Below are positions 29,301 through 42,389 of a DNA stretch of 64,000 nucleotides, piece after piece. The translations under genes were made by a program, and so were the position numbers. This DNA comes from Ficedula albicollis (lineage: Eukaryota > Chordata > Aves > Passeriformes > Muscicapidae): positions 44,440,508-44,504,507 of the forward strand of contig NC_021673.1 of the NCBI RefSeq assembly GCF_000247815.1, read 5' to 3'. The notes under the pieces are model-generated. The model saw only the letters and a program-made list of their open reading frames with translations, searched no databases and had not been told where the DNA came from. Numbering within the stretch: the stretch's first letter is position 1; each line of letters opens with the position of its first letter.

Positions 29301-30790
29301 ACAAGCTTTTAAAAATACACATTTCATGACTTTTGCAAGAATCAGCTCTTCTGAGTGGAAAAAACTTCAGACATCCAGTTAGCCTGGAGAAGAGATGCTG
29401 AGGATGCAGCTAAAGGGTCTGAACAGGACATGATTTAATCCAGTAAAAGATCTGGCAGCTTTTGCTGAAATAGCTGGCACTTGATCTCTGCTCAAAATGA
29501 ACAATACCTCCCATTCCTCACAGGTGGAAGTGATTCTAGCATTCCACTGTAGCTGGAAGTGATGCTGTCTCTTAGTGTGGAGAGATGTCTCTCTCAGGAG
29601 AGATGAGACCTGTGATTGTTAGTGTTGTAACAGTGATAATGCTTTTATTATGGCTGTGATAGTTCAAGTACTACTGCTGGCTTGCAAAAAAAAAAAAAAA
29701 GGAAGAAAAGAGAGAGGCAGTCTGGCTTCGTTTTGCTTTTCTAAAGATTTCTATATTTAAAGATGCATTTGGTGTAGGTTCCTCAGGTTTACAGTGTAAG
29801 TTCTCTATAAAATATATGAGTATTACAAATTACATAGTACTTTGCTACTAGGGCAGCTAAGAAATCAGTATAGCTATTAATGAAAAGTTCATTGTAATAG
29901 CTTTATCATATCTATTTAATTTTGTTTAATGACAGTGGTATTTTTACTTCTTGGTATGTTAAAACTAATGTATATGCAAAATTTGAGATGACCCTTTAAA
30001 AACTCTGCTTGCTTTGAATGACTAAGACACTCTGATTTTTGTGGTTAAACAGAAGCTTGACTAATTTTTCTAATGAAACATTTTTCCTCATTTCTCTTAT
30101 TTGTGTTCTGAATCACAAAAAGCTCAGAGTGTTGTGCATGCCTGGGATGTGGTATCTCCAGAATATTCTCTGGGGTTGATGGATATTATGTTGTTTAATA
30201 TTTTATACTTAAATCCATTGTGTCAAAACAATTACTATGATCTAACTGTCCCTTTCAGTTCACAAATTCTTTTGGAAAACTCTAAATATTTTGATAGAGA
30301 TGGGTAGGTCAGATATCTTCTTTGTCACATTACCTTCTCCTAAACTCACTCAGATCAATATTTGAGAGAGTGCATCAGAACAAATCCCCATTTGGCCCGA
30401 TTTGGCTTTGTGCTAGACTTTCTCCTGTAGTCACATAGAAATTCCTGTCAGGACTGTATGAAGTTTTCCAAGGATGTGTAGAGTCTTTGCTTTTTACCCA
30501 AAGCAGATTTTCTGCTTGAAATTATGATCAGTGGCATCAAAGCTTGAGTGTTTCGCCTCTACAGATAAACATCTTTGTTGAATCACCATCTTATATTTCA
30601 GTCATAGGCTAGGTCTTCACTGCTTTGTGTCAGACATGAGCAGACAATTTTCCAGGCATATTGTTATGTCAATCTATATAGACACATTTTAAGATGAGCA
30701 GGTTTTGGTGTTGCCACAAGAAGCCAGCAACTGATACAAACCACTTGAAGAAACCACTAGGCTAAGCAAGGATCCTAATCATAAGGCACT

Positions 30791-30826
30791 GAGCTTTTGC
30801 TTTTTTCACAAAAGCAAAAAGGAGCT
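30791..30826. repeat. Imperfect inverted repeat (hairpin-capable)
   Basis: GAGCTTTTGCTTTT and AAAAGCAAAAAGGAGCT can pair around a short TTCAC-like loop, with a four-base bulge and two G:T pairs. It could arise by chance in A/T-rich DNA; no function is claimed. Confidence 0.35.
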
Positions 30827-31089
30827 GTTTTCCAAATCGTAGAACTTATCTAGCTGCTGATGGACTGTGGCAGCTCTTGCCTTATGGTTTATTCAAATTC
30901 TTATTTTAATATGTTGAAAGTGTTAATCTAAATGGTCAATGCTTTTTTTTTTTTAGTCTAAATTTGAGATTTCTGAAGAAATCTTACACCACTGACATTT
31001 TAAATAGGATTATAGTACACTTCCTGAAATACTGTTTTTCATTTAGGCATTTTTTGTGACACAGATATCACATCAATCAGATATGATCA

Positions 31090-31205
31090 GGTTGTATGGG
31101 GCTCTGAGCAGCCTGGTCTAGTGAAATATGTCCCTACACATGGAAGGGAGGTTGGAACTAGATGATGTTTAAGGCCCCTTGCAACCCAAACCATTCTGTG
31201 TTTCG
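31090..31205 (+). mobile_element. CR1 LINE 3' end (sense)
   Basis: GGGCTCTGAGCAGCCTGGTC, then TAGTGAAATATGTCCCTACA, then GGTTGGAACTAGATGATGTT, AAGGCCCCTTGCAACCCAAA and CCATTCTGTG follow the CR1 3' terminal consensus in order on the + strand. It is strongly 5'-truncated and non-coding. Confidence 0.88.
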
Positions 31206-34200
31206 AGTTCTTCATGTAGGCCTGTATCAAGACTGAATGGTTGCTGCTCACAGCTGCTGCTTGGGAAGGGAGGGGAGTCAGGCACGCTGACTGCCACTTC
31301 TCAAATCTAGTGAAATGAAAAATCTTAACAGAATACGCTCTGCAGTAGAAAGCTTGTTCCCTCTTTAATTCTTAAACTCAACTCTTACAGCTTTATTTAA
31401 ATAACTGGTAGAACAGTGCTTGTAAACACAAGAATGTCAAGCATTGAAAATCAAGAGAAAATATTTGAAAACTAAGATATATTCAATTACTGAAGCTTTA
31501 TTTGATTACAAATGAAACAAATTATTTGCAACTGAAAAAAAAAATCTGTCGTATCCCACAGTTTCCTCTCTTTTTCATATAAGAATATGTCAGATGCCGG
31601 TCAGATACATATGGATCAGATTTAATTTCTGGAGCCTTCATGTTAGCATTTCTAATGTCATGGGGAGACAATGAACCCAACAAAGCAACAAAGCTTAGGG
31701 AGCATTTAAAGTTCTGAGACAGTCAAACAAAACAGATGCTTAGTTCCTGTTTTCTTAACTGAATTTCCTCAGCTGTGCCCTGTCAAATTAGCTTCTTACA
31801 CCATCAGATGTACCGACCATGTGCTACAGTTAAGAGGTACTGTGCTCATGTGCAGTCAGCAACACATTTATTTATTTACATTTCTCCCCAGGAAATTAGA
31901 CAGAAATATAGCAGCACTACTTTTTAACCGTATTTTTAAAATAATCAGAGCAGAAACTGCTCAAGAGGTATTAAAAAAGGCTAGGTGAAAATGCTTTTGA
32001 GTGTTAGAAATCTCAGGATTCTCAATTGCAACCATTACAAAAATGAATTACCCTTTCAAATTCTGATTTCTTTTCAGAGAAATTTCATTTGGACTTTCTA
32101 TTCAAGTTTTGAGGTTCATGCCTTCCAGATTTTCTATTCAACTAAAGGGATTAGAAGGCTTTTTCGGCATAGGAAAACTTCTTTTATATAATGGCACCAT
32201 TCCATAAACCAGCTTGCAATATCAAATAGTACGATATTAAAGCCCAGGAACTACAAAAGCTTAAACAGAACGGTGTTATAGGCATCAGGCTTTGGGTTGT
32301 AACCTTCCTCTGGCATTCATGCCATACCAAACCTCATTATGGTATTTGCTTTGCATCCACAGGAAGTTTGTTCCAGGCAGCTACAGCCTATGCCCAGCCC
32401 TGAAGACAAAGCAGGGAACTCGAATTAGAAAAAGCAATCTTAATGATAGTGGTCATCTTTCATAGCAACACATAGCATTATCACTGAGGGCTAAAATAAA
32501 AAAATATTTGCAACCATCCTATGTATAGGACTCAGAAATGCAGGCAGTGCTGCTGGAAACTTTTAAACCTGACCAAATTTCAAGTAGCTGCTCCTTCAGT
32601 TACAGTGCTGCAAAAGGCTCTGTGTTTGGGTAGGGCTAATTTCACATGGAAGGACAGGATGCCATGCCACAGCTATTTTAAAAGGTTGCTTGGAATTACT
32701 GTCACCAATTATTAGGCTACATCAAAATAATTTAAATATATATATAAAATAAAATAAGAGAAAAGAGTTCTGTTTAAAGAGAAGTGCTTGTGAAGCTTGC
32801 ATACCTGCAATAAATCTGAAACTCATCAGAAAATATTTGCTAAGAAGTTTCCATTGGGATCAGAAGCCATTTTGTGCAGAATTGCAAAAATGAAGTGACT
32901 TGTTTTTTTCTTTAGCATGGATGTACTTTTTTAGGTGGTCTAGGGCTTGGTGGAGGAAATGGTTGTATTCCTTTTGCTATAAACTGCAAAAGGAAATGCT
33001 GTTTTAGAGGTTTTGGCAAGTCTGAAAATGGACTTTATCTTTCCTCACCAGTTTTCAGTTTCTCTGCTACAGTTCTTTATGCTTTGGCCCTAGGAGCTGT
33101 ATCTTGATTACACTTTGTAGGATGTAACAGCTGAATTGATTCAAAGCTTAATTTACTTAAACCTAGCTCTTTCCCTTTAGATATTGCAGTGAGACTATGG
33201 TTTCAGATAAAACAGACTTTATAAACAGGAAAAATTGCAATACCAAGGTTAGTTTGTTCTACATCCTTTATAATATGTCCCTGGAAGTGAAAAACATCTA
33301 GCATCACTGGACATAAATATTAAAGATGTGAAGCTGTAAACAACCAGAGGTCAAGTGTTAAAAAAGGGAAAACAATTCAGAGTGAAAATTGTGGGAGACA
33401 TGAAAGATGAATTCTTAGAATCACCTGGTTGACTGAAATCTGTATCTAAGGAAGAAAATACTCCAGGAGTCCTGTTTTGCAACTCCAAGAGAACCAAACC
33501 CAAGATTTTGGTTCTCGATGCATATACACATAAGTGATTTCTGATTAATCCATGTTGCTACTACAGTGTCAGAGGCTTCCAATGACTGTTTTGTTTTTTC
33601 CCTGGATAGATGATTTTCTACAGGTGAATGACTGATGAATCAGAAACATTTACATCTTGGTATCTTTTTATGTCTGCATATTAAATAAGTCATAGATATA
33701 TGGTTGGATAGATTTATTATTTGGTATAACATAATAACAGATAAACTAATGATAAGCAGATTTGTGATTAAGTAAACCACAGATATAATAGAAATCATAT
33801 AAATATAAAATGTACAATATATTTGATGTGATAGATAACATAACAGTATCTTAATACAACCTGAGATAATCTTCTGACCTTAAATTTATTATATAATATA
33901 TGAAAGAAGTAGGATAAAAACCATGCCTCTCATTAGATACCAAAATATTCTGGTCAAGTTTTAAATACGATATATTCAGGGTTAAAATTTACTTTAAGCT
34001 GAACTTCAAATAGGAAACAAGGTTTTCACTGATTTATCACTACCAGTTTCTGTATTCTATTTATAGAGTTGTATCCTCAGAATTCCTCAACAGATCTGGA
34101 TTACACTGGACGCCCTCAAAGATGGAATGGGAGCTGCCTAATTTTTTTCCTGAATGAGAAATGGTTTTTCTTCCGTCCTTATGAATAGGCAGTTGTCATG

Positions 34201-36774
34201 CTGAATTGTACTGAATGTCCCCACTAGCCAGGTAGTGGGGAGGAGGGCCTATGATACAAGTTTCAACTCTTTTAAAATTAAATCCTCCTCTGGGCCTTCT
34301 TGGCTTGTTGCAGATGCACAGAATGCAGCTGACATTATCTGTTGAATTACTGGGAGACAGAGGGGCACCTCAGGGCCCTTTTAGCCTTCCCATTGCAACA
34401 GGCTGCTAGAATATACTCTCCCAATTTATATTTATAGCTATGGGGTTTGTCCCTCCCATATCCACTCCTGTCACTTTCAGCTGGGGTTGTATCCAACCTT
34501 TGGTGATGCATGAACTGGGTAAGTGATCTATTATTTAGAGTCAGGCTACTAAAGATGGTGATGTTGCTTGGTAATATTTTAGCACCTATTTTCAAGGCAG
34601 ACAGGAGCCTTCTGTGAAATGTGTGCTTGTTTTATAATTCCCTTGTGCTGAAGTTTGATATTCATTAGCAGTGGTGTGGAAACACTCCCAAGCACTTGCT
34701 CCCACCTCCACTTTGCCCTAGCACAAGCTTGTGTAGTTGGATAGGGAATGAGGTCAGAACAACATTGTTATATTTGGGTATTTTTTCTTAGTGTACTTTA
34801 CTAAGTTTCTAAATGTTACATAACCTGTGTCTGCAGTTTTTTTTTCCTCCCCCTGCAGCCTCATTGTTAACTTTGACTAAGAAAGCATCTGAATACAGAT
34901 TTAGTCTTTCAATTCACCAGTTGGGCCTATCTCAAAGTTAGGGGTCTACAATAGAGCACATAGTTGCAATAGAAGCATGCTACATTAATTGCTTTTATCA
35001 GCAACCTTTACTAGCTTTAAAAATGTGATCTCAGACCACTCTTATTAAGACATAAGGGGTATATCTGTATATTTGACTCTAGTTACATGAAAGTTGTAGT
35101 AATACTAAAAATAAAAAAGTATATGGGCTCTCCTGTAAAACAAAAGTTTGTAACGAATTCCTCCCAACCTGAAAAGCTGCCACATGCTTCACTTGATAAC
35201 ATTTTTTGGCTCTGAGTCTGAATAAAATTTCACAGCCTAACATAATATGCTTAAGTGTGTTATCAATATCTATCAGCCCTTCACTGAGTATTACCTTTGC
35301 CCTGTTTTGCTCTTACCCATAGTCTTGAAGAAGAATTTCCAAGAGGGTCTTGGCTAGCTTACTTGTCTGTAATATATGCAGCATTCCTGAAATTCTTGGC
35401 ATATTAACCTTGAATCAATTCAAATGAAAATACTTTGCTATTGCTGGCTTTTTTATGATGTTTAGTTTCATTGTTAAAATGTCCTTATTCTCCACCACAG
35501 ACAGCTTGCTATAATGTATCTGAAATAATTTAAAAGTAAATGGAGTTCCCTTCTTTGCCATGTAATAAATTGTAGTAAATCCAGAAAGACATCAACCTTT
35601 ACTAGGGAAGAGTTTTCCACCTTCTGCTGCATTGAGGCCACAACATGATGGTAGCTGCAGCTGGCAAAGCAGAGGAGTGGAGTCTTTGTCCTGCAGCAGA
35701 CATCCTAACAAGGCATTTTGCCTGCCTCAACCAAGACTTCCAATAGTAACTTGCTTCACAGCATATTCCAATTATAAAGCACATGTTTCTTGGCTGTCTT
35801 TTACAGGCAATGTGAAACTAGATCTTTACTTCACAAAATGTCTCTGGAAATGTGAAGCCTCCAGTAGATAGGATAGAGGCACTTGTGAGAGCTTCCAGTT
35901 TAGCAGTGAAACTTTCACTGGAGTAGTTAGCTTTGAAAACAGTCACTGAGGGGGAAACAGAGACAGCTGAAGAGCTCTGTTACTCCTAATTAAAGGGAAG
36001 GGAAACATCTCTGGAAAATGTCCAATTAATATTTTTAACTATTTCAAAATAGTGCAGGCAAAGGAAGAAAATAGCAAGTATTGAATATGTGCATGAGATA
36101 GTATTAAAGAAAAAAAATATGGAACATGAAATATAGGTTTGAGATAAGTTAACTGCTATGGTCAGAAAATGAATTAACTTTGTCTTTTCCTGAAGGATAG
36201 ATTAAACCTGATTTTCTTGAATGAGTATACGTTCACAAAAGTACAAACTGATTAAAGGTTTTAGTCCTGTCACTGCTCTACACTGCCTTCCTGCACAGTG
36301 TAGTTCTGGTAGTTCAGCAGTAGAGCCTTTTTTGAGGCAGACTTTCTTCTTGGGTAGATCAGTCCTCCTGAGCTGGGTTATCAAGAGAGGAGAACGGCAG
36401 GGCCAGTGCAGAACTTGGCACCAGCAGAAGGACAATCACAGAAGCCTGATTTTATGTCAGCTTAAACCGCTGCAGTGCTGCACCCCTTCTCTGAATGTAG
36501 ACTATTGGTAGGGATGCTTCTTTGGGATGGGATGACAGGGTTAAATTCAAGTGTTTTAAAAATCAGTGAAATATAATTTAAGACTCCCAAAACCAAAGTT
36601 CCTTAATTAGCATAATTGCACAGTGTCAAGACAGGGCTGAGCTAAGGTAATTTGAAAAGGTAGTTATGTTTCCTACATCTTAAAATGCTCAGAATTATAA
36701 AATTAAATGAGCATTTATTTCCTCTGGGAAAACTGTATGACTTTCCTTCTTATAAATTTGAACTGATTTTACAT

Positions 36775-36812
<38 letters not shown>

Positions 36813-39800
36813 TTTGAACTTTAGATGGACTTGCCTTGGGTATTCCTATGGAGAATCCAATTTGGAGATGAGGTGATTGCTTCTATCTGCTATCAGTTGA
36901 CCAGCATGGATGGAAAGGATTTGGAGATGAAATTTGCAGCACAGGCTTCACCAATGACTTGCCATTTAAAGTGTGTAAATGAGAAGCTCCAGTATCATCC
37001 CTCCTCTGCCCTGACTCCAGTCATACAAGTACTCTGTAGAGGACTGTAAAAGCACTGGTGAGTTTTTGACTTCCAGATGAAAGACAACAAAAAATGAGAT
37101 TAAATCAAATGAAAATCCATCTCACCAGAAATAATTTTTTTCTTCTTCTTCTATGAAAGCTAATTTATGCTCAGTTTATTAGGGGCTGCTTAAGTTGTAC
37201 CTGAAGCAAAGCAAACAAGCAGTGGAGAAGCCTGTTTTGACAGAAGTATCATATATTAACCCTTTCTGAATAAAACTTTAGTACGATAGAAAACTTTGTC
37301 CACATTAAAATGTTATCAATGATATGGCTCAGAAAACACCTTTTGTTATAATGTATAAATAAATTCTTCTGAGATTAGTAAAATTCCTAATAGATTTCAG
37401 TAGCTTTACTCAACACTGACAGACTTTAAACAAATGCATCTTGAGAAGGATACTATAAAAATATTTTAAAATGATCTGAAAGCTCACTTCAGAGCAACAA
37501 GTATTTCAAGTGCTGTTATGGTCTGAAAAGTGACTTCAACAGAATTCTATGTAATAAATCCCTAATCTGTGAACCATGCAGTTATAGGTACCCTTATTAT
37601 GTTTCAAATACATTTTACTGCTTTTGGTAGTGCTGTAGCACATGGGAGCCATTGAGATGAAGCTGAATTGATTGAGATCCCAAAGACTAAACCAAACCTG
37701 AAGTTCAGGTTGCTTATAAAAAAGCTGCAGGTTGAGGGCTATCTGTTTAATGCCATTAGAGTGAATTCTCCCTTTTTGTGTCCAACTGATTGACAGTACT
37801 TCAGAGAATGTAATGCATTTACTACTTTTTAATTTTCCCAAGTATTCCAGGGGCCTTAAATTCTTCTGAAGAAATAGAAAGGCAACTATATAGCCATTTG
37901 GGTTGCTTCTAGATTCATACAGAAGCTTTTTTACAGCTGCCTCTTATAAAACCCAACAAGTAAACAAAATCTAGACAACCAATTCATTTTATCAAATCGT
38001 TAGTTTTTAGACCTGAAAGCCTAAGGGAGCAAAGAAAGTACTGAAAACGGCAGTACCTATTCCTGCACACCATACCTGTTCCACCCCCTTGACTGTGCCA
38101 GAACAATCACTTCTGATTTAATTAGGGAAGTCTGTATTCACTGATGTGCTGGCTTATTCCAGACATGAATCAGTTCCCACATGAATTTAGGTGTGGGTCA
38201 GTTTAGGGTAGTGAGTCTGAAATAATCTAGTGGCTGCCTGCTGCTGACAGCCACTTACAAAAGGCAAAGTCTGATGTAGCCATCAATAGGAGGTAAATTA
38301 TAAGAATTCCATGGGGAAAAGGACAGGGAGGGGATGGGATGGAGGTGGTGGTGGTTGGGTGGCAGGTACTCTTTTATGTTGATGCAGAACATTAAGGTGG
38401 TGCTGTGTGACATTGAAGACAGCAAGAGAAGGAGAATGCCTGGGGCAGGGGGCTGCTTAAATTGCCATTGAACGCTTATGAAACCCTGCTCTCCTGAATG
38501 TAAACCTGTTTCCAGAAGGTTTGCTTGCTTTCATGACGTATTTTCAGGACTGTGAACTAGAAAGAAAGAATCCTAACAACCACCAGTGTTCAGTCTTTTT
38601 TCCCCCTAAACCTATCAGTATGGCATATCCTTTCAAGTACTCTTTTTTTTTTAAAAAGAGTTTCTAACATTTAAGGACTGTTTGTGTACATATTTTCACT
38701 GGAATTATTCTGTTCGGGCTAGACATGTTTGCTCACTGGAAATTCAGAGGAGCATTTAATTGCAAGTTATTTTTTCAAGATTAAAAGAAGTAAAACAAAT
38801 ATTATTGTAATTTGTGAATGCAACTGGCTACAACAGGTTACTGTAAGTAAAGCCTTTTTTTAAAATTTCAGACTTATCTCTGCAATCATATTTTAATAAT
38901 GTGTTTTGGTTTGCCAAGTAATGCCCTTGCTACACACTTTAATGAGGCTTCCTGAATATATTAAGGCTGTTGTAATACTCTTGTGAATCAAGCTCACATT
39001 AACGATGGGATTTTTGACTAAACAATATTTACCAGCAAATAAAATACTTTGAGCATTGTTTATTAAACAGCCACTGTTTTCAGGAGTGGAATATGGCAGA
39101 AACCATATTATAATTTTAAAGATGGATATAATCCTTGTATAATGCTGAAGTGGCACCTCCCAGCTGCCTGGCAGCATCACAGATGTATTGGCAGATGTAC
39201 ATAATGTGAAAGAGATTAAGCCTCACAGACAAAACTTTTTTAGTTATTGCTATAGAGTAGGACTTGCTTTTGACTTCTCTTCTTGTGAGATCTGTGAACA
39301 CAGAATGTTTCTTAGTATGCAGGCTTTGTCACAGATGTTTAGGTCTCAATTGTGAACAAGCTCAGTAACGTTCAGGAACTCCCACTCTTCTCCCCAAAAC
39401 TTTTCATAATGTAAAGAAGTCCAAACATGTTGTGGATGTAAATAGTATTAGGACCTACAGGCTACGTATTTTTTTCTCCATTAAATATTTACCTAAGTTT
39501 TTAATATTTAATGATAACATATGATACTGAATGCAAGACCTACGTGTTTTAAAAAAAGTAACTAAATGCTTTTCTTGTTGGGTGCATCAGTTTTGTGTTG
39601 AAATTGTGGCATTATAACTGTGAGCATGTCATGAGTATCTCGGGAGGGTTCTTAGTTTGCTTACATACAAGTTAACAGAAACGCTGTCTTGGAGCACAGT
39701 CACTGCTACTTGTAGTGGGATACTCCATGGAGTAACCATGGAGATACCCATGTAACATGGCGACTACATGAGGCAGGTCAGAAATTATGTACTAGGTAAT

Positions 39801-40659
39801 CTCAAACTATTAACCTGCCTGTTGTCATCTTAATTTCCTGAATGCAAATATCGGGAGCCTTTACTTTAGAGCAACACTTCTAGCTCTTCTTTACTTCTCA
39901 AAATATATTGACAAATCTATATTAAATTAGCGCTCAAAGTTATCTTCAAAAGCTTCAAAAGAAGCAAGGATGCTCTTTAGCTTCAAGATGCATGCTATTA
40001 TGGGTTGTGAAATTAATTTGAAATGTTAAATTTCAGTTCTGTTAAATGCTGCTTATGAACCGACAAAGACTGAGTTTGGTGTCTTCTGCTGCTTAAGAAA
40101 AACAAAGCCAAGGTGACAGGTCGTTAATCGTGAGATGTCAATGCAAGTGCTTTTTTCAGACCATGTTGTCATTGCTTCTTTAGAAAAGCGATGCAAAGCC
40201 TACAATTAGCATGTCTTCATTAGATTCTGACCTTGAAAGTTGAAAGGTATTTCGTTCCTACCAGTAGTGTACATCATACCTTAAGTTAAAATTAATCATC
40301 TCAGCGGAAGTTACTTTTACTTAAAAAAACTTCCCCAGCTGAAGAGCTCAGCATTGCAACTATAGTTTCAAATAATATTCCTTTGGTGTCTAGATAAACA
40401 CAATTGGGTCAATAAAGCAATTGCCCCCCCAGAATTCAACTAGTTATTAGGGTTGGTGGTTCCATAATTGGTAACCAAAACCCTACCTTTAAAAGTAGTT
40501 ACCTGATGTGTTTTAAAGTTTTGTAGTGAGTCGATCTTTTTCTCCACTAACATTTACAATAATATGATAATGTGGTGGTGCAAAACCAGGGTTTGCCAGC
40601 TTAGCCTGGCTGTAGGAGCTACCTAAGGCCTTAAGATGCCACTGGGGAGAGTCTCATTA
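31206..40659. other. Upstream non-coding DNA, no gene seen
   Basis: AT-rich sequence with an especially A/T-rich stretch at 33,680-33,910, a (CA)n microsatellite at 36,777-36,809 and a G-rich GGTGGT/GGGATGG stretch near 38,325-38,365. The block at about 40,090-40,330 has the look of a conserved regulatory element (see findings). No exon or RNA gene could be supported. Confidence 0.55.
36777..36809. repeat. (CA)n microsatellite
   Basis: An uninterrupted AC dinucleotide repeat of about 16 units is directly visible. It is likely polymorphic in length. Confidence 0.95.
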
Positions 40660-40968
40660 TTAGGAAAAAAAAAATCACTTTCAGGGTGATCAGGCATTTC
40701 AACAGCTGCCAAAGGAGGTGGTGGAGTCACCATCTCTGAATGTGCTCAAGATGTGTCTGGATTTGGCACTGAGTTGTTGGAGAACATACTGGGGGTGAAC
40801 CCCACAGATATGGAATGAGTTTTGTCCCTATTCGTCTATTTGATACAAAGATTCCGCGTATACCCACACTGAGTGTTACGGTTTAGTGTTTTAGGGGTCT
40901 CAGTGCTAGGTGCACAGTAGGACTGGATCATCTTAAACGTCTTTCCCAGCCTCGATGATTCTGATTCT
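40660..40968 (+). mobile_element. CR1 LINE 3' fragment (sense) next to the ATP2C1 promoter
   Basis: The stretch CTGCCAAAGGAGGTGGTGGA GTCACCATCTCTG reads in frame as the CR1 ORF2 C-terminal motif LPKEVVESPSL. The end, GGACTGGATCATCTTAAACG followed by TCTTTCCCAGCCTCGATGAT TCTGATTCT, is the CR1 3' terminus with its terminal short repeat. About 100 nt in between (40,806-40,905) is strongly diverged or inserted. The copy is degenerate and non-coding. Its 3' end lies directly at the edge of the CpG island. Confidence 0.85.
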
Positions 40969-41291
40969 ACTCCATGTGCGTGACCCCGATTTCATGGGAG
41001 GGCACCAGAGAAGCGCCCCGAGGCGAGCGGGAATGGCGGGGTTGTTTTCCCACGCCAAGAGGGCCGGGTTGGGCTCCCGACGCTGGCGCCGGGCCCGGCG
41101 GGGCCGAGGGCACGGGCCGGGCCCTCACACGGCCCGGCTCTCCTCTCCCGTCGCGCCGGCCGCTCAACGCCGCTCCCGGACCCGCCTTCTCGCGGCACCA
41201 CGCGGCCGCTGTCCGGGCACCGGGCGGGCGCCTCCACGGCTGCCTGCGGGGCCGAGCGTTCACACGCGTTTATTTCCAACCGCGGCGCTTT

Positions 41292-41828
<537 letters not shown>

Positions 41829-41949
41829 CCCTCGGCCTGCGCTACGGTGCGGGCGGGGCCGGGGCGGCCGAGGGGGCTGCGGGTGGGGGTCACTTCGGGC
41901 AGGCAGCGCTTCCCTTCGCCGCTCCCCTGTCTCCCGCCTGGCGCCGAGG

Positions 41950-42030
41950 ATGCGGGCAGAGCGGGGAAGGGGGGTTACTTGGGGTGAGGATTTATTTTTA
42001 GGAGCGAACGCCCCTCCCCGGGCGGGATGA
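41950..42030 (+). other. Upstream ORF candidate, 26 codons
   Basis: ATG at 41,950 opens a 26-codon frame beginning MRAERGRG and ending in APPRAG, stopped by TGA at 42,028-42,030. The stop overlaps the next upstream ATG as ATGA. It matters only if the transcript starts before 41,950, which cannot be determined. Coding potential is unproven. Confidence 0.35.
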
Positions 42031-42107
42031 GGCTGTTGGAGGCGCTGGTGGCGAGGGGGAAGCGGCGGGGCTGCTCCTCCGTGTTGCTGGAGCTGCTGGG
42101 CGGCTAA
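42027..42107 (+). other. Upstream ORF candidate, 26 codons, good initiation context
   Basis: ATG at 42,027 has G at -3 (GCGGGATGA). It opens a 26-codon frame beginning MRLLEALVARGKRR and ending LLELLGG, stopped by TAA at 42,105-42,107. It lies about 280 nt before the ATP2C1 start and would sit in the leader unless this part is spliced out. It may lower translation of the main frame. Conservation is unknown. Confidence 0.4.
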
Positions 42108-42238
42108 TCCTAATCATCATCCTCGGTGGTCGCTGACAGCTCTGTGGGCTCCCTGTGTGTGCTCTGCGCTATATGGAGTTTTTTATTTTTTATTTTTTTA
42201 ATAATTATTTCCTCTTTTAGCGTTGATTTCTCTTGCAG

Positions 42239-42274
42239 ATGTTGCTGCAGGTGGGGGCAAAGGGAGCACTGTGA
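42239..42274 (+). other. Upstream ORF candidate, 11 codons
   Basis: ATG at 42,239 reads MLLQVGAKGAL and stops at TGA 42,272-42,274, about 110 nt before the ATP2C1 start. It lies directly after TCTCTTGCAG, which resembles a 3' splice site, so the ATG might open a leader exon. Significance is unproven. Confidence 0.35.
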
Positions 42275-42383
42275 TTGCCTGGGATCTTGGGGCATTTCTC
42301 TCTTCACCTTTCCGCTCCCGCTCCAGCGCTACTGTTGCTAAAGACTTTTGTAACTATCGAGTCAAGTGCAATTTCGATGGAAA

Positions 42384-42389
42384 ATGAAG
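42384..42389 (+). CDS. ATP2C1: ATP2C1 coding exon 1 (Met-Lys), with 5' UTR upstream
   Basis: Only ATG AAG is coding before the donor AAG|gtaaag at 42,390, in phase 0. This matches the known SPCA1 N-terminus, which begins Met-Lys-Val-Ala-Arg, with Val-Ala-Arg supplied by the next exon. An in-frame TAA lies 33 nt upstream, so no longer N-terminus is possible on this exon. The 5' UTR part reaches back at least to about 42,239 and probably into the CpG island. An out-of-frame ATG lies 7 nt upstream. Confidence 0.92.

Larger units (their letters stand above)
20696..31089. other. Upstream non-coding DNA, no gene seen
   Basis: AT-rich sequence with one CR1 remnant (23,276-23,313), a short poly-A tract near 29,685-29,700 and an imperfect hairpin at 30,791-30,826. 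A 113-codon frame at 28,813-29,154 (+) has no recognisable homology. No exon or RNA gene could be supported. Confidence 0.55.

Noticed and set aside
39721..39734. Perfect 14-bp palindrome TACTCCATGGAGTA
   Set aside because: About four perfect 14-bp palindromes are expected by chance in 64 kb.
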